From Centroberyx gerrardi (taxonomy: Eukaryota; Chordata; Actinopteri; Beryciformes; Berycidae): a stretch of DNA of 64,000 bases. Made by a program: the position numbers and the translations under genes. Below the pieces are notes generated by a model. That model was not told the DNA's origin. It made no database searches and was given only the letters and a program-made list of their open reading frames with translations. The stretch is taken from NCBI RefSeq assembly GCF_048128805.1, contig NC_136004.1, positions 18,412,185 to 18,476,184 on the forward strand, in the 5' to 3' direction. Of the stretch, positions 1 to 10,517 are shown in pieces. Each line of letters starts with the position of its first letter. The first letter of the stretch is position 1.

Positions 1-1
1 T

Positions 2-202
2 GTTCCTACTCAAGCTGGACTGCTGCCTGGCTCTGGACTGCCCACTGCCTGTTGTCCTCTCTCCCCTTCACCCCCTGAGAAGGATCGCCCCGATCAGACC
101 ATACTCTGCCCTGACCACACCCCTACCGCAGGCCATGCTGTGCTAACACAAGCACAACTGGAGAGGCCAGTGAACCAATGGCGGAAGAGCTGCCCATCCA
201 GT
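2..202 (+). CDS. Possible 3' end of an upstream gene (partial, unassigned)
   Basis: A reading frame is open from the left edge (phase starting at base 2) for 66 codons to a TGA at about 200-202. The inferred peptide is rich in proline, serine and cysteine, and I do not recognise a domain in it. A second frame (starting at base 3) is also open for about 46 codons, so openness alone is weak evidence. The GC-rich composition differs from the AT-rich DNA that follows, which would fit the last coding exon of a gene whose body lies outside the window. It could equally be a 3' UTR or a chance open frame. Confidence 0.25.
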
Positions 203-1179
203 TGACCCAGTCAGGGTGAAGCTGATAGTGTTCTGCTGAATGTGATACATCAGCATGTTTTGCTCTCACGGAATTTCCCGAAATGGGGGGATTTTATTCG
301 CTTTCCTGTGAATGTCACGACTTTGCCATGATTTTTCCTTCGAAATATTACTAATATTACGGCGATTATGGGATGATCGTGCTAATGGGGTCACAGTGAA
401 CATAAATAGCTGGTCACATGCATGTTCGTAATATATTGTTAAAAAAAAAGATTCAAATTTCATTGTAAACAAAGCCAAAGTGTCACTGAGCTGCGACTAA
501 TCCACTCCCAGGTGTGACTCACAGCCAGATTTCCTCAACGGGTCGAAGGCAGATGCGACTCGACTTCCCGCTCTCATTCAGGTTACTCAGTAGCTTTGGA
601 AACCGTCTGTAAACACACCTTCATCATGGTGTCAAACTGAGTCACAGCACTGCCAACCCGGAATAAAATTTTAAATATGCCATGCACCACATGGCAACAG
701 TTGCCCTGATGCCAGTATTGCCAAAACAGAAACTGCCCTATACCTTTTATTGTCCTCACCTTGTCACAGATGAAAATTACTGAAACATTCACCAAACACT
801 AACGCTGTTTGTCTTGAGCAGTTGGAGAAAGAGTGTTTCCTGTTACATGTAGCATGGAAAACATACTTGGTGGTGGTGGCGTGATGTTAACCATGTTTTT
901 GATCAAGTATTAGCAGCATTAGCAATGATAGACTGCCAATTGCAATTCGATCCGGAGAGACTAAGTGAAGGACGAATGACGAGTTTTTATTGCATGATTG
1001 AAATTATAGAAGAGTCTAGACTTTACAGGAAAGCTGTGGCGATTTTCTGCATCATGAAATTATCACAGCGTCTAGACACTGGTGGTGGTGAGAGAACTGT
1101 AGAGATGAACTTTCTACAGGTGACCAATGGAGCCTCATTCCTGGAGTTGGAGTCTCCTGGTTCACTACAGGAGGTGGTG

Positions 1180-1241
1180 GTGGGGTGGAGGTGGAGGTGG
1201 AGGTGGAGGTGGAGGTGGAGGTGGAGGTGGAGGTGGAGGTG
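1180..1241 (+). repeat. (GGTGGA)n hexanucleotide microsatellite
   Basis: About ten consecutive GGTGGA units follow a GGTGGT-rich lead-in. The array gives artificial open frames reading Trp-Arg or Glu-Val on one strand and Ser-Thr or His-Leu on the other. They are translation artefacts of the repeat, not genes. Confidence 0.9.
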
Positions 1242-1514
1242 CGGTGCATAAACAGCAGCACTGAAATGACAGCTGAAGGCAGACGAGCAAGGAACAGTTT
1301 TAAATTCTGGCACCAGCATGATGATTGGTTCTCAGAATGCGTGGAGAAATCCGATTGGCAAAAAATGGAAATAACAGAAGCAGGAAATGACATCTGACAG
1401 CATGGGAAAATCTCCTATCTCTAAAACTAGAGAGAGAGTTTGCGTAAGAAAAGTAGTCTTCCTGATTGAAACTTCTTTATAACTTGCCTTTTGCCGTAAG
1501 AGAGAGATAGTGGT

Positions 1515-1565
1515 CCCCCCCCCCCACACACACACACATGCATACACACACGCACACACACTCAC
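1515..1565 (+). repeat. C-run and CA-rich microsatellite
   Basis: A run of about eleven C is followed directly by interrupted CA dinucleotides. Confidence 0.85.
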
Positions 1566-1703
1566 CCACCCACTCACCACCATGCTTTTTTCTTTCTCAG
1601 CACACAGAAACTCAAAAGGCGCTCCCACACTATCACAGAGAACATCACTGTTAACGGGACAATATTGGATTCAAACACTCTCTTATTCACTCCACTCCAA
1701 CAG

Positions 1704-1728
1704 ACACACACACACACACACACACACA
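1704..1728 (+). repeat. (CA)n microsatellite
   Basis: An uninterrupted CA dinucleotide tract of about 12 units. Confidence 0.9.
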
Positions 1729-2390
1729 AAATAGGGTTTCAAATGTTGGCCCAAGCATAGCCGTTTCTTCCACGGCTATTCTATGGTCTCAGAAACGTAG
1801 GCTAAGACTTTCTCATGGGAAAGGGCCAGAGAAATATGAAGAATGCAAAAGAAATGCCCTTGTAGTCCGAAAGAGAGTAAAAAAAAAAAAACTATAATCT
1901 GCTGAGAATAGGATTTATGTAATTCTCACATGTTACAAAAGGATACATCAGGGTCCCCACCCATGGATTAAAAGTGAATTTTGGGTGTAGGCAAGCTGAT
2001 TGGGTTTAATTTCTCTTGCCATGCTGCTGAAATCAGCTTACATTTAGTAGTTTGGAACGCTGTTGTGTTAATGGCATAATTACACAGTGACACTGATTTT
2101 TTTCAAAAGTTACAGATGGTTACAGAGCTGCTATTGATGATGTGTTACTCATTTTATGATGTTTTGATTGGGTTGTAATGAGGTGTAACTATCTATTAAT
2201 ATCACTTTATTTACTTTTAAATGACTTCTTTAAATTCACTTTCATAGACTTTTATAGACTATTATTTTTCTGGGTCAATGAAGTGCATTCATTTGCAAAG
2301 CATTAAACTCCAGTGCAACTATAAATATCTATAGAAAATCTTACTATAATATGGATGTCCAGATTTTTTTTGAAATTATTACACAGCAAA

Positions 2391-2554
2391 TCCAGTGTTC
2401 ATAAGTGTTGATTTTTGAATGCCAATTATTTGGAATTGCCAAGTGTTGATAGGAGAATTGTTTGTCCACTCACAGAGCTGATAAGGCTTTAGGGCAGCAT
2501 AGTGTTGATTTTTACACTCTCAGAGTTAAATTAACACTAACTTGTTTGCTGTGT
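2391..2554. mobile_element. Short inverted-repeat MITE with ACACAGCAAA ends
   Basis: The left end reads ACACAGCAAA and the right end TTTGCTGTGT, an exact inverted repeat. Inside each end lies a related AGTGTTGATTTT-type motif, here near 2405-2417 and again as GTGTTGATTTTTACACT before the right end. About 164 bp with no coding content fits a non-autonomous DNA transposon (MITE). No clean target-site duplication was found, so the superfamily is left open. Confidence 0.5.
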
Positions 2555-3685
2555 ACACATGGAAGCTGATTTAAGACTAGTCTCTTCTTTACACCGAGTC
2601 GCGGATGAAAACAGCCACCTTCCACGGCCTGGTTTCTACCTGTCAGATCCTATTCTCTTGCTCTCACGATCATGGCACCTCTCCTGCCTGCGTAACAGAA
2701 TAAGCGGCTTTATGACGAAGGCATAAACCAAAACTCTTGGCATTGTTTCCAATCTAATCTGGATGTGTGTGTGTCTCATTAGGGTTTTAACCAGGTCTCC
2801 GTATTGCTTCTTGGCTGGTCTGGTCAACTTGGGCAGATAGAAGATTAGATAAATAAGATAATCAGCTATTACTATTGTGTTATGAGACTCTTATATATTG
2901 CATGTGACTGTATTGCTTCACAAATGGAAATTGCTCTTTTATGTTTCATGGCAGAAATTGGGGTCACTGCATGCTATTGTCAACCCAAATAAATGAACGG
3001 TATACATGGTATTTGGCTTTGAAGTCACATGGTTTGATTCATATGATTCGAAGATTGTAACTGGCTTGTACAGCAGATCAAACACGGCGGAGTCTCCATG
3101 TACCCCCCACCCCCCCACCCCACCCCGCACCGTGGCAGCAGACAGATCTCACCTCAAAGGGAACTTCACTTTCCATCAGAAGTACAGTGGTATGGAATGA
3201 GGATTTACTGTTAATCTTTTAATACCACCATGAAGTTTCCAAAGACATATTTCTTAATAGGGAGGAGGATGAGGAGGGGCAATCGTAGGTGCAATGAGGC
3301 CATCAACTGACTTGAAGTCTTTTAAAAGTAGCAACTTATGACATTTTCATATAAATAAATATCCGTTTATCTGTATTGCCGATTGATATGGCACAATAGT
3401 GATTTGACCTATACCCAGTTCATGAAAGCTTTTACATTTGCTGTAAACACAGTACGGAAAGAGCGGTACCAACAGAAACTCAAACTTCATCAACAGAAAA
3501 TCAAAGGAAAAGGAAACAGATTCATTGTTCAGAGAAACACAAGTGTGCTTAAAAGGAAAGCAGTTGTCTCCGAGCCAAAACTAGTGGAACCAGTAGGTTT
3601 TGCTATCATGTATTAGCCGTAGTCTGTCATTTCAGTAACGTGAAAGTACTGCTGACTGCTGTTGTGAAATGACTGTGGAGAAATG
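2555..3685. other. Gene-free stretch
   Basis: No gene is supported. It contains a C-rich tract around 3103-3127. A 77-codon open frame at 3383-3616 has no recognisable domain, no flanking splice signals I trust and ordinary AT-rich composition, so I treat it as chance. Confidence 0.5.
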
Positions 3686-3689
3686 TAAT

Positions 3690-3790
3690 GCAACCAACCC
3701 CCCTACCCCCGCTCTCCCATCCTTCCTGTCTCTCTTCACTGTAAAACTGTCCAATAAAGGCAAAAATGCCACCCCAAAAATGCGGTGCAA
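3690..3790 (+). mobile_element. 3' tail fragment of a tRNA-derived SINE
   Basis: The stretch has a CTCTCCCATCC/CCTGTCTCTC pyrimidine-rich segment followed by CCAATAAAGGCAAAAATGCC. This matches the 3' tail of the fuller SINE copy at 31632-31795, which ends TAATAAAAGGCAAAA. Only the tail is recognisable here; the tRNA-like head is absent or too diverged to see. Confidence 0.5.
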
Positions 3791-6704
3791 AACACCACAG
3801 GGAAACAATATGGTTCTCCAGGCAGAAAGGCCTCTTGCTGCCTTCAGGACAAAATAACTGTTATTTGTTGGTGGGCTGACATCGAGTCAAGCCCCCACGC
3901 ACCTTGTTAGAAACCAGAGTTTATGTTAAATGCTACCGTGCATTCTCAGGTATTTCTCTTGTTTTTTCACATGAACTGACCTTGACCTAGGACTTGAGAT
4001 TCTTGAGTTTCTTTTTTAGATCTATCTAGATGTTTTTATGTTCGCTTTGGCCAAAAGTATAGTAGGACCACAACCAAGGCTTCCAAGCAAAACTATGGTT
4101 TGTGCGTCCTTCACAGGACAGGAGCCCAGTAGGTCACATGTTAAGTATTAACCACTGCACAGAAGCTCCACCCTATTTTGTGGTAGTATTTATTTATCTT
4201 AGCAATGAGTGATTAGTGCAAACCTCAGGTCCTACACACACACCCTCCTGTAAGGGCGTAGGAGCCAGGTGAAAAATGCTGGTGTACCTTTGTGTGGGAA
4301 GTCAGAAACCTTTTATGGTTTGGTAAAACAAACAAACAAACAAAAACAAAAAACAAAACACTTATGAGTCTTAAAAATTCTCCCACATACCTATGATCAG
4401 TTCAGTAAATATTTGTTAACAAGAAAAACGCTAAATGTCAAACAGTGCCATTTATATTAGCTGCTCTATTGACAATGCATGGGAGGCTGACTTTGAAGAT
4501 CTACGCCCAAATGAGCTTTATTCCACTGTAGTGCTTTTAACTGAATCAGTGTTCCCATATCCATTGAAAATGACCCTGGCTACTTTTACAGTGTCCACAG
4601 CGTCCAATTGATTGTCTTTGTTTCACATTTTTGGTGAAAAACCTGCTTATGTTCACATCTTAACTAAACTCTTTAATATCATATGAATGCAAATTCTGTT
4701 TAGGGTGGAGTTTAATTTCAATAAGGTTCTGTGTCATACTAAAATATGGTAGAGTAGTTCTGGTCACTGCAGTTTGACATGTATTTTCACCATCAGCCAT
4801 TTGCTCAAGCTTTCTTTCCCATCACTAAGTTTTGCCTCCATGTCAGATTAATAGAAATTCTCAGTGTTTTTCTAAAAAAACGTGGCGTAACTTTTCTCCC
4901 ACAGATCTCCTCTCAGTAAAACGATCGCTCGCTCTCAACAGGCGCTCACCTCTCAACCTTCCCATCTTCCCTATGTATGGGAACGGACCACCTGATCTTT
5001 ACTGTATGTTATGGTATTTTGTGGGAATCTGCGTTGGGTAAGAGACAGAACCAGCCGTGTCTTGGCTTGACATGGATTATGCAACCCCTGAAGGCAGATG
5101 ACAGTGTTCCCTCCTCAAATTACACACACCGTAGGACACAACTCCTCACATACCGACGTACACTCAGACTCACGCACCCCGGCTCCCAACTCAACTGCGA
5201 CTACTCTCCACAGTCCGAATCAAAAGGTAGCGTCCGTAAACGGGAGACGCTCCCTTTCAGAGCAAACACAGACATAGTCACAAGCAAAACAGAGCAACAA
5301 TGTCTACACAGAGGTTGATGGATTTCCCCCAGTATTGTGCATTTTGTGAATGAGTGACTACTACACAATGGTATGGCAGTCAAGCTCAAGAGATACAAGC
5401 TGGGATAAGAGCTCCAGAAAAAAAAAAGCCCTGATTGGCACACACCAACAAACACTAACCACTTCCGCCTCTGGGGGTAGTGTGTTACTCACATGAAACA
5501 GTATTTCAGAAAGGATGAAAAGGAGCGGGGGAAAGTGTGAGAGAGAGAGGCGGGGGGAAGAGAGAAAGAACACAAACGAGTTGATTGGCTCAGGGCACAG
5601 TGCCTGATTCTAGGTCCATTGTGATTGGCTGAGAGGTATGGCCTCACCTTAAAAGAGGGTTACTCCAGTTCAATGACATTCTGAAATTTCCGTGAGTTTT
5701 GCATGTGCTGGCGTGGCTCAGGACCTACATTCATTGTGGGTTTGTGGGCGGCTTTTCTCTAAGAAACGCATACATTTCACATCGGCGGTGCCAGTGGCTG
5801 GCCTTGTCGGGGAGAGATTACAGCACTGGCGGGCATCGATCTGTGCTCTCCTGATCCCTTCACTCACTAGACTGCTGAGCCGTATTTACTTTTTCACTCT
5901 AAATCCAGGAGGACCAGTCGCACGCTCCACCAACCATTTTTATTTGTACCATTCATTGTCACAACCCCTGACAGGTTGTGATCAAACAGCGGCGGTCCCG
6001 GGTCCTATTTGTACCATAAGACCGTATAAATCCACAGAAGTGATTTTGAATGGAAGCTCAAAGGGCTAATAGAAGTCTAAAGCAGTTTTATGCATCACAT
6101 TAGCCTGGATTGACAAACCACCATTCAGCCATTCAGAGGCGAGAGGCAGTGTGTCAACGTAATCAGCAACGGCAAGGAAAGTAATCTAGATTAATATCTT
6201 GGAAAACATCACCAGGGACCATAAAATCAACATTCAAGCTAAATTCATTTGCAGGCATGTACACATTCCTGTTCTGTGTAGTGGAGCCATCCCCCATGCC
6301 AACTCTAACCTTAACCCTGACCCCTTCCTCCCTCTCCTCCACCAAACCTTTAAGCTGACCCTAATCCCCAGACCGTGACCCTTTGCTCTCTTTGAATGTT
6401 AGCCATTGAATGTGTGGCAATTGGCCAAACAAAGGGACTTTGTGTCAAACCCAACTCTAACACTTGGTGGGAAAGTGGCTGTGATGGGTTATTTCCCCAG
6501 TTAGCCTACTTTTAATTCTAAACTTGTGGTAGCGCTTCCTCAAATGTGTCTTAATTACTTCAGTAATTACTTAACCAATTCAAAGTAGAGTCCTTTTTAC
6601 TTACATTAGGTTGCCTGTCATGACTGAGCCCAAATAAAACTGATTGTGATCCTGTTAAACCTACACACCTAATAAAACAAAAAGCTCATATTTGGGTGAA
6701 ACAC
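3791..6704. other. Gene-free stretch
   Basis: I see no supported gene. A CAAA/CAAAA simple repeat lies at 4328-4358. The longest open frames (4977-5318 and 5692-6069) lack domains, and their ends do not match splice signals. Confidence 0.5.
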
Positions 6705-6708
6705 TTAA

Positions 6709-7120
6709 AGTCACAATGAAGCTGCATTTTGAAACCACCTTGCTTCCTTAATGTGATGTAAATTCTGTTGAAACAGGATGTTGGGGCGGGACATAACGCC
6801 GGCAAGAAATCATTCAAAAGCATAAACCAATGGGATCACAGTTAGGGAGAGAAACACAGTTTTATTTGACGGGACGGGCAGAGGGGCGGGATTGTTAAAA
6901 AATCTGTGATGGTTTTATTGGTTGGAATTTTTATGTTGCTTCCTGGTACACAAAGTCACCAAACACTTGTTTTTTCCAGGAAGTATAAGTAATGAGATTT
7001 TGATATAAAAATTATATATATATTGTTTGGCTTTCTTTTTTTGATATGAATTGTGAAATAGGTGTATGGTGTGATAGTTAGAATGAGCTAAAAAGGCATT
7101 TTTCATTTCAGTGTGACTTT
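6709..7120. mobile_element. TTAA-flanked inverted-repeat MITE
   Basis: The element is bounded by TTAA at 6705-6708 and TTAA at 7121-7124. The left end reads AGTCACAATGAA and the right end, reversed, AAAGTCACACTGAA. These are imperfect terminal inverted repeats with a two-base offset next to the TTAA. At about 412 bp with no coding content it fits a non-autonomous element using TTAA targets. PiggyBac and Kolobok both do so, and I cannot decide between them. Confidence 0.5.
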
Positions 7121-7348
7121 TTAATGATGAGGTCAGAGATGATTTCCAGTAAGACAGCATGCTCAACTGTAAACCGGCTTGGATATTGCCAACATACACA
7201 GACACAAGATTGATTTACTCAACCACCAGGGGTCCATTCCAGAAACCAGGTTCAACAAACTAACCCTGAACTCTGAGTTGACTAACCCCGAGATAGGAAA
7301 CCGAGTTTTCGGTAACAGCTGATCTGAGTTAGTTAATCAACTCTGAGT

Positions 7349-7570
7349 ATGTTCACCCTGAGTTACTGTAAGCGCGTGCGTGACGACAATAAAAAGCCAT
7401 CATCAATGGAGCTCCGATACTACGATTCACCATGGCAACAGGTAAATAAAAGGCAGAGCCTCCATTTTAATCCAGTGGACGTAGAGATATTAATGCATGT
7501 GTATGCGGACGGTGCACATTTATCTTTAAAAAAAGAGCCTGAGTCAATAAGTGTCAATAAGTGTCAATAA
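7349..7570 (+). pseudogene. Remnant of a Harbinger-type Myb/SANT-like protein
   Basis: The open frame contains a stretch reading FNPVDVEILMHVYADGAHL. This resembles the start of the Myb/SANT-like DNA-binding protein encoded by PIF/Harbinger transposons, where a comparable FxPxEVEILMHAY segment is usual. The likely original ATG (7431, CACCATGG context) is in another frame and meets a stop after five codons, so a frameshift has broken the gene. After the motif the frame runs into a tandem TCAATAAGTG repeat and ends. It lies just inside the left end of the Harbinger-like element, as expected for an internal gene of that transposon. Family assignment is from remembered motifs only. Confidence 0.4.
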
Positions 7571-7571
7571 G
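7543..7571 (+). repeat. Three tandem TCAATAAGTG-type units
   Basis: GTCAATAAGT is repeated three times in a row with a unit of about ten bases, the last unit running into TTAACAC. Confidence 0.8.
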
Positions 7572-8184
7572 TTAACACTATAAAGTTTTATTCAGTGTTG
7601 TCCATTAATTCTTTTTTTTTTTTTTACCAGACTTACATTTCTTTAATGGATGATAAAGTGGTGGAATCTGTATTAGGCTATAGCCTACATTACATTTTAA
7701 ATATATTTGTTAAGCTTTAATCTGACGGGGACAAAACATAGGGGTCAGCAACTGAAGATGAAAAATATAGTTAAAGATTTAAAAAATATATAGATCAAAG
7801 ACATAGAGACATGATTGTAAGCTCACAATCTGATCCAGTAATAATGTGTTTGGTGATTTGCACTTGAAAAGGCGTCGAGGTTAAAATACAGTAGATTTTA
7901 AATTTTTAGACATCTATTTGTATCTTGGCTCAACAGCATTCAGTGACTTTATTTCAGCTACTTCAACAAATGTAGTAAATTTAAACATTGTCACTGAAAT
8001 GCTGTTAAAACACGTTAAGACTATGCACCCTATTTAAAAAACTCACTTTCAAACTACATTCTGCAGCTGCACCACGATCCTGCTCACTCAAATTTAAACT
8101 GAGATTACACGTGCAATAAACATTTCAGTGCAGGAACTGCTCTAACAAACTGACAGCTGTCTTGTGTGCACAGAGTCACAGTGT

Positions 8185-8209
8185 TATATATATATATATA
8201 TATTTATAT
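8185..8209 (+). repeat. (TA)n microsatellite
   Basis: A TA dinucleotide tract with one interruption (TATTTATATA), about 25 bp, within the left half of the Harbinger-like element. Confidence 0.8.
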
Positions 8210-8346
8210 AAAAGAACTTCCACTCGCAAAAAGGACATGCAGCGGTTTTATTCTGAGCTGAGGGTGAATTCATGCTGTGTAGGCTAATATTTGAATGTGA
8301 AGGCAAAAACTGCTGTTCAAAGAAATGACTGATGCGCATAAAAGCG

Positions 8347-8531
8347 GTAACTTTAGTTCTGTTTCATTCTTTCCTGACTGCCAGTGGCAGTAAACAAAGT
8401 GGATATGTCTCCTCGCACTCCACGCAGGTCGAGATAAACAAAGTCACGTGTGTGACGTGTAGGCTACCTGCGCGTCCCAGCTATAAATATCACGTGGTAG
8501 CCTACATCCGGTCTCTTTGATCTTCTCGCTG
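8347..8531 (+). repeat. Left inverted terminal repeat of the DIRS element
   Basis: Reverse-complementary to 12667-12871 with only small differences. Shared blocks include TGACTGCCAGTGGCAGTAAA, GTCACGTGTGTGACGTGTAG and CTATAAATATCACGTGGTAG. The start at GTAAC (8347) is set by where similarity to the internal complementary region ends. The CTATAAATA block could serve as a TATA-like promoter element, which is inference. Confidence 0.85.
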
Positions 8532-8693
8532 TTAGCCCGACGTGCTAAGAGTCGCGGGTTAATCGCTCCGTAGATCTGTGTTTCGGTTCTGTATTTTGTT
8601 CGCAGGTCCAAGGGAGGTAAGCACATTCTGTGGTTTGGTGTTTGACATCCTGCCTGTGACTCTTTTGTCAGAGTGCAATTTGTTGGCCTCTAA

Positions 8694-9145
8694 GGGGCCG
8701 ATCACACCGAGAAATGTCGCTACAGGCGCAGCCGTGTCAAAAACGCCTAGGCAGACCGGTGTTGGGCAAAACAGCTTGGTGCGCCTGTGGAGCAGGGCTG
8801 CGTGTGCGACCAGGTTAAAGACCGCTAATATCAGCTTTTCATCTGTGTTTGCCAGTGTCCCACCATTCCCACCACATCAAATGGCATCAAAACAGGAAGG
8901 AAAGCCCGCCTTCTGCTTGATTTGATTGGCTGCCTGGCCCAAATGTGACATTGACGAGCGGTGCGACTCCGCGCCTTGCGTTGAAAAGTTGAGAATATTT
9001 TAACTTTTATGCTCACCTAAAAACCGCCAGAAAAACGCGACGCGTGTCGCAAGAGAAGAGCGTGCCCCAGGCGCGCCGTACCATAGGAAAACAATGTTTT
9101 GGTGGCGACGCGTTTCTAGCGACGCTTCTCGGTGTGATCGTCCCC
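8694..9145. mobile_element. Inverted-repeat MITE nested in the DIRS 5' region
   Basis: The left end reads GGGGCCGATCACACCGAGAA and the right end, reversed, GGGGACGATCACACCGAGAA, followed on both sides by GTCGCTA-type sequence. The terminal inverted repeats are nearly identical over about 28 bp. The element is about 450 bp, CpG-rich and non-coding. It interrupts the leader between the left DIRS repeat and gag, so it arrived after the DIRS element. I saw no clear target-site duplication, so the superfamily is not assigned. Confidence 0.65.
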
Positions 9146-9268
9146 GGCTGTGGTTGTCAAGCTATCCTACCTCTCCTTCTTTCCTATCTGGAGGTTTTCG
9201 AGCGTCCTTGTCTTGTGCTGGCTCACTCACCAGCTACACTAACTGTCTTAAACAGTTTGTTGTGTTAG

Positions 9269-10368
9269 TTGATTCCTCCAAATGCTAGAAGTTCCAGTCG
9301 CGTGCAGTGGTTAGTCCACAGCTCTCGTCACTGTCATTTCAGGTGGCTGAGCCTGCGAGTGTACAGGCTAAGGATGGCTCAGAGACTTCCCTCAGGAGCT
9401 CTGGGAGCACTGAGCTGGGGGAGGGACCCTGCCCATTGCGAGCGACACTGCGTGCAGCCCTGGCTAAGGTCGGCACCGGCTACTCACCCTGTGGGCAACC
9501 CGTTCTTTCGACGGACTCCTGCAGCCCCACCCTTTGATGTCCCACCCTCACCTGCCTTTTTGGAGGAACTGAAGCGCTGCTGGGCGGATCCAAAGGCATC
9601 TGCCCACCATGGCAGGGATGCTAGGACCCTGGCCTCCATGCGTGACGCAGAGGAAAATGGCTTGTTCACGTGCCTCCTGTGGACCAGTGTATTGCTTCGC
9701 TGATCCTCTCACCGGATGAAGCACTAAAAGACAAGGCCCGCTGTCCCAAGCCACAGTGCCGGGTCACGGATAGCCTTCTCTCGAAGGCTTATGATACGGC
9801 TGCCCGCATGGCTCGTATTGGGAACTCCCTCTCTGTGCTCCTCCTCGCCCAGTCCCAAATGTTACAGCCAGAGCATGAAGGGAGAGAGTTGGGTGACACA
9901 AACGAGGCGGCACTTCAGGCCTTTGGTTTGATGTCCAGAGAACTTGGCCGCTTGATGTCCACCCTCGTCGTGACACGATGTCAGGTGTGGCTTGCACAGG
10001 CGCCTATGTCTGATGATTGTAGACAAACACTACGAAATCTTCCTGTTGTGCCTGGCCAGTTGTTTGGGCCGGAGGCAGAAAGGGCATTGGAGCACAGGAA
10101 GCAGTTGAGCCAGGCTTCAGAGGCCTGGGGTCATTGGGGTAGGGGCATGGGACCCCCAGCTCAGCGCTCCAGGCAACGTGGCGCACGGGACCCACAACGC
10201 TTACATCACCTAAACCCACCGCCCCAGCCCTGGCAACACAGCCAGGTTGCTGTAGGCAGTTGGCGTCAGCCCAGAGGTGAGCAGCCTCCACCTCGCCGGC
10301 CCCAGAGCGTACAGGGGCGCAACCAGCGCCCGCCCAAGCCCCCAAATAACCCTCCAGGCATATCCTGA
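9269..10368 (+). pseudogene. DIRS gag-like gene, frameshifted
   Basis: Two overlapping frames make up one gag-like gene. The first (to about 9660) contains a segment reading PAFLEELKRCWADPKA. The second (from about 9670) continues with PPVDQCIASLILSPDEAL and LMSTLVVTRCQVWLAQAP, which I recognise as typical of fish DIRS gag proteins. The proline- and arginine-rich C-terminus (about 10150-10368) is also usual for nucleic-acid-binding gag tails. The frame change around 9655-9670 implies a small insertion or deletion, so the protein is broken. Its role in a working element would be to package the RNA. The true start is uncertain; an ATG at about 9373 is one candidate. Confidence 0.7.
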
Positions 10369-10517
10369 GGGCCTCGGGCCGGCGGTGGGCAGATTTTCAC
10401 AGCAGCACCTTGACTACTGGGCAGCCCATTCCCGAGATGCCTGGGTTTTGAAAACAATGTCCCAGGGTTACAGGTTGCAGTTCCTGCCGCCGGCCCCCAC
10501 CGCCCTCAGGGATCAAG

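Larger units (their letters stand above)
203..2390. other. Gene-free stretch with microsatellites
   Basis: No coding exon or RNA gene is supported here. The stretch holds a (GGTGGA)n array at 1180-1241, a C-run plus CA-rich tract at 1515-1565 and a (CA)n tract at 1704-1728. The rest is unremarkable AT-rich DNA. Confidence 0.6.

Noticed and set aside
925..1397. Open frames with Trp-Arg, Glu-Val, His-Leu or Ser-Thr repeats
   Set aside because: They are translations of the GGTGGA microsatellite in several frames on both strands and have no flanking gene structure.
3383..3616. Lysine-rich 77-codon open frame as a small gene
   Set aside because: No known domain, no nearby promoter or splice evidence, and AT-rich DNA gives such lysine-rich frames by chance.
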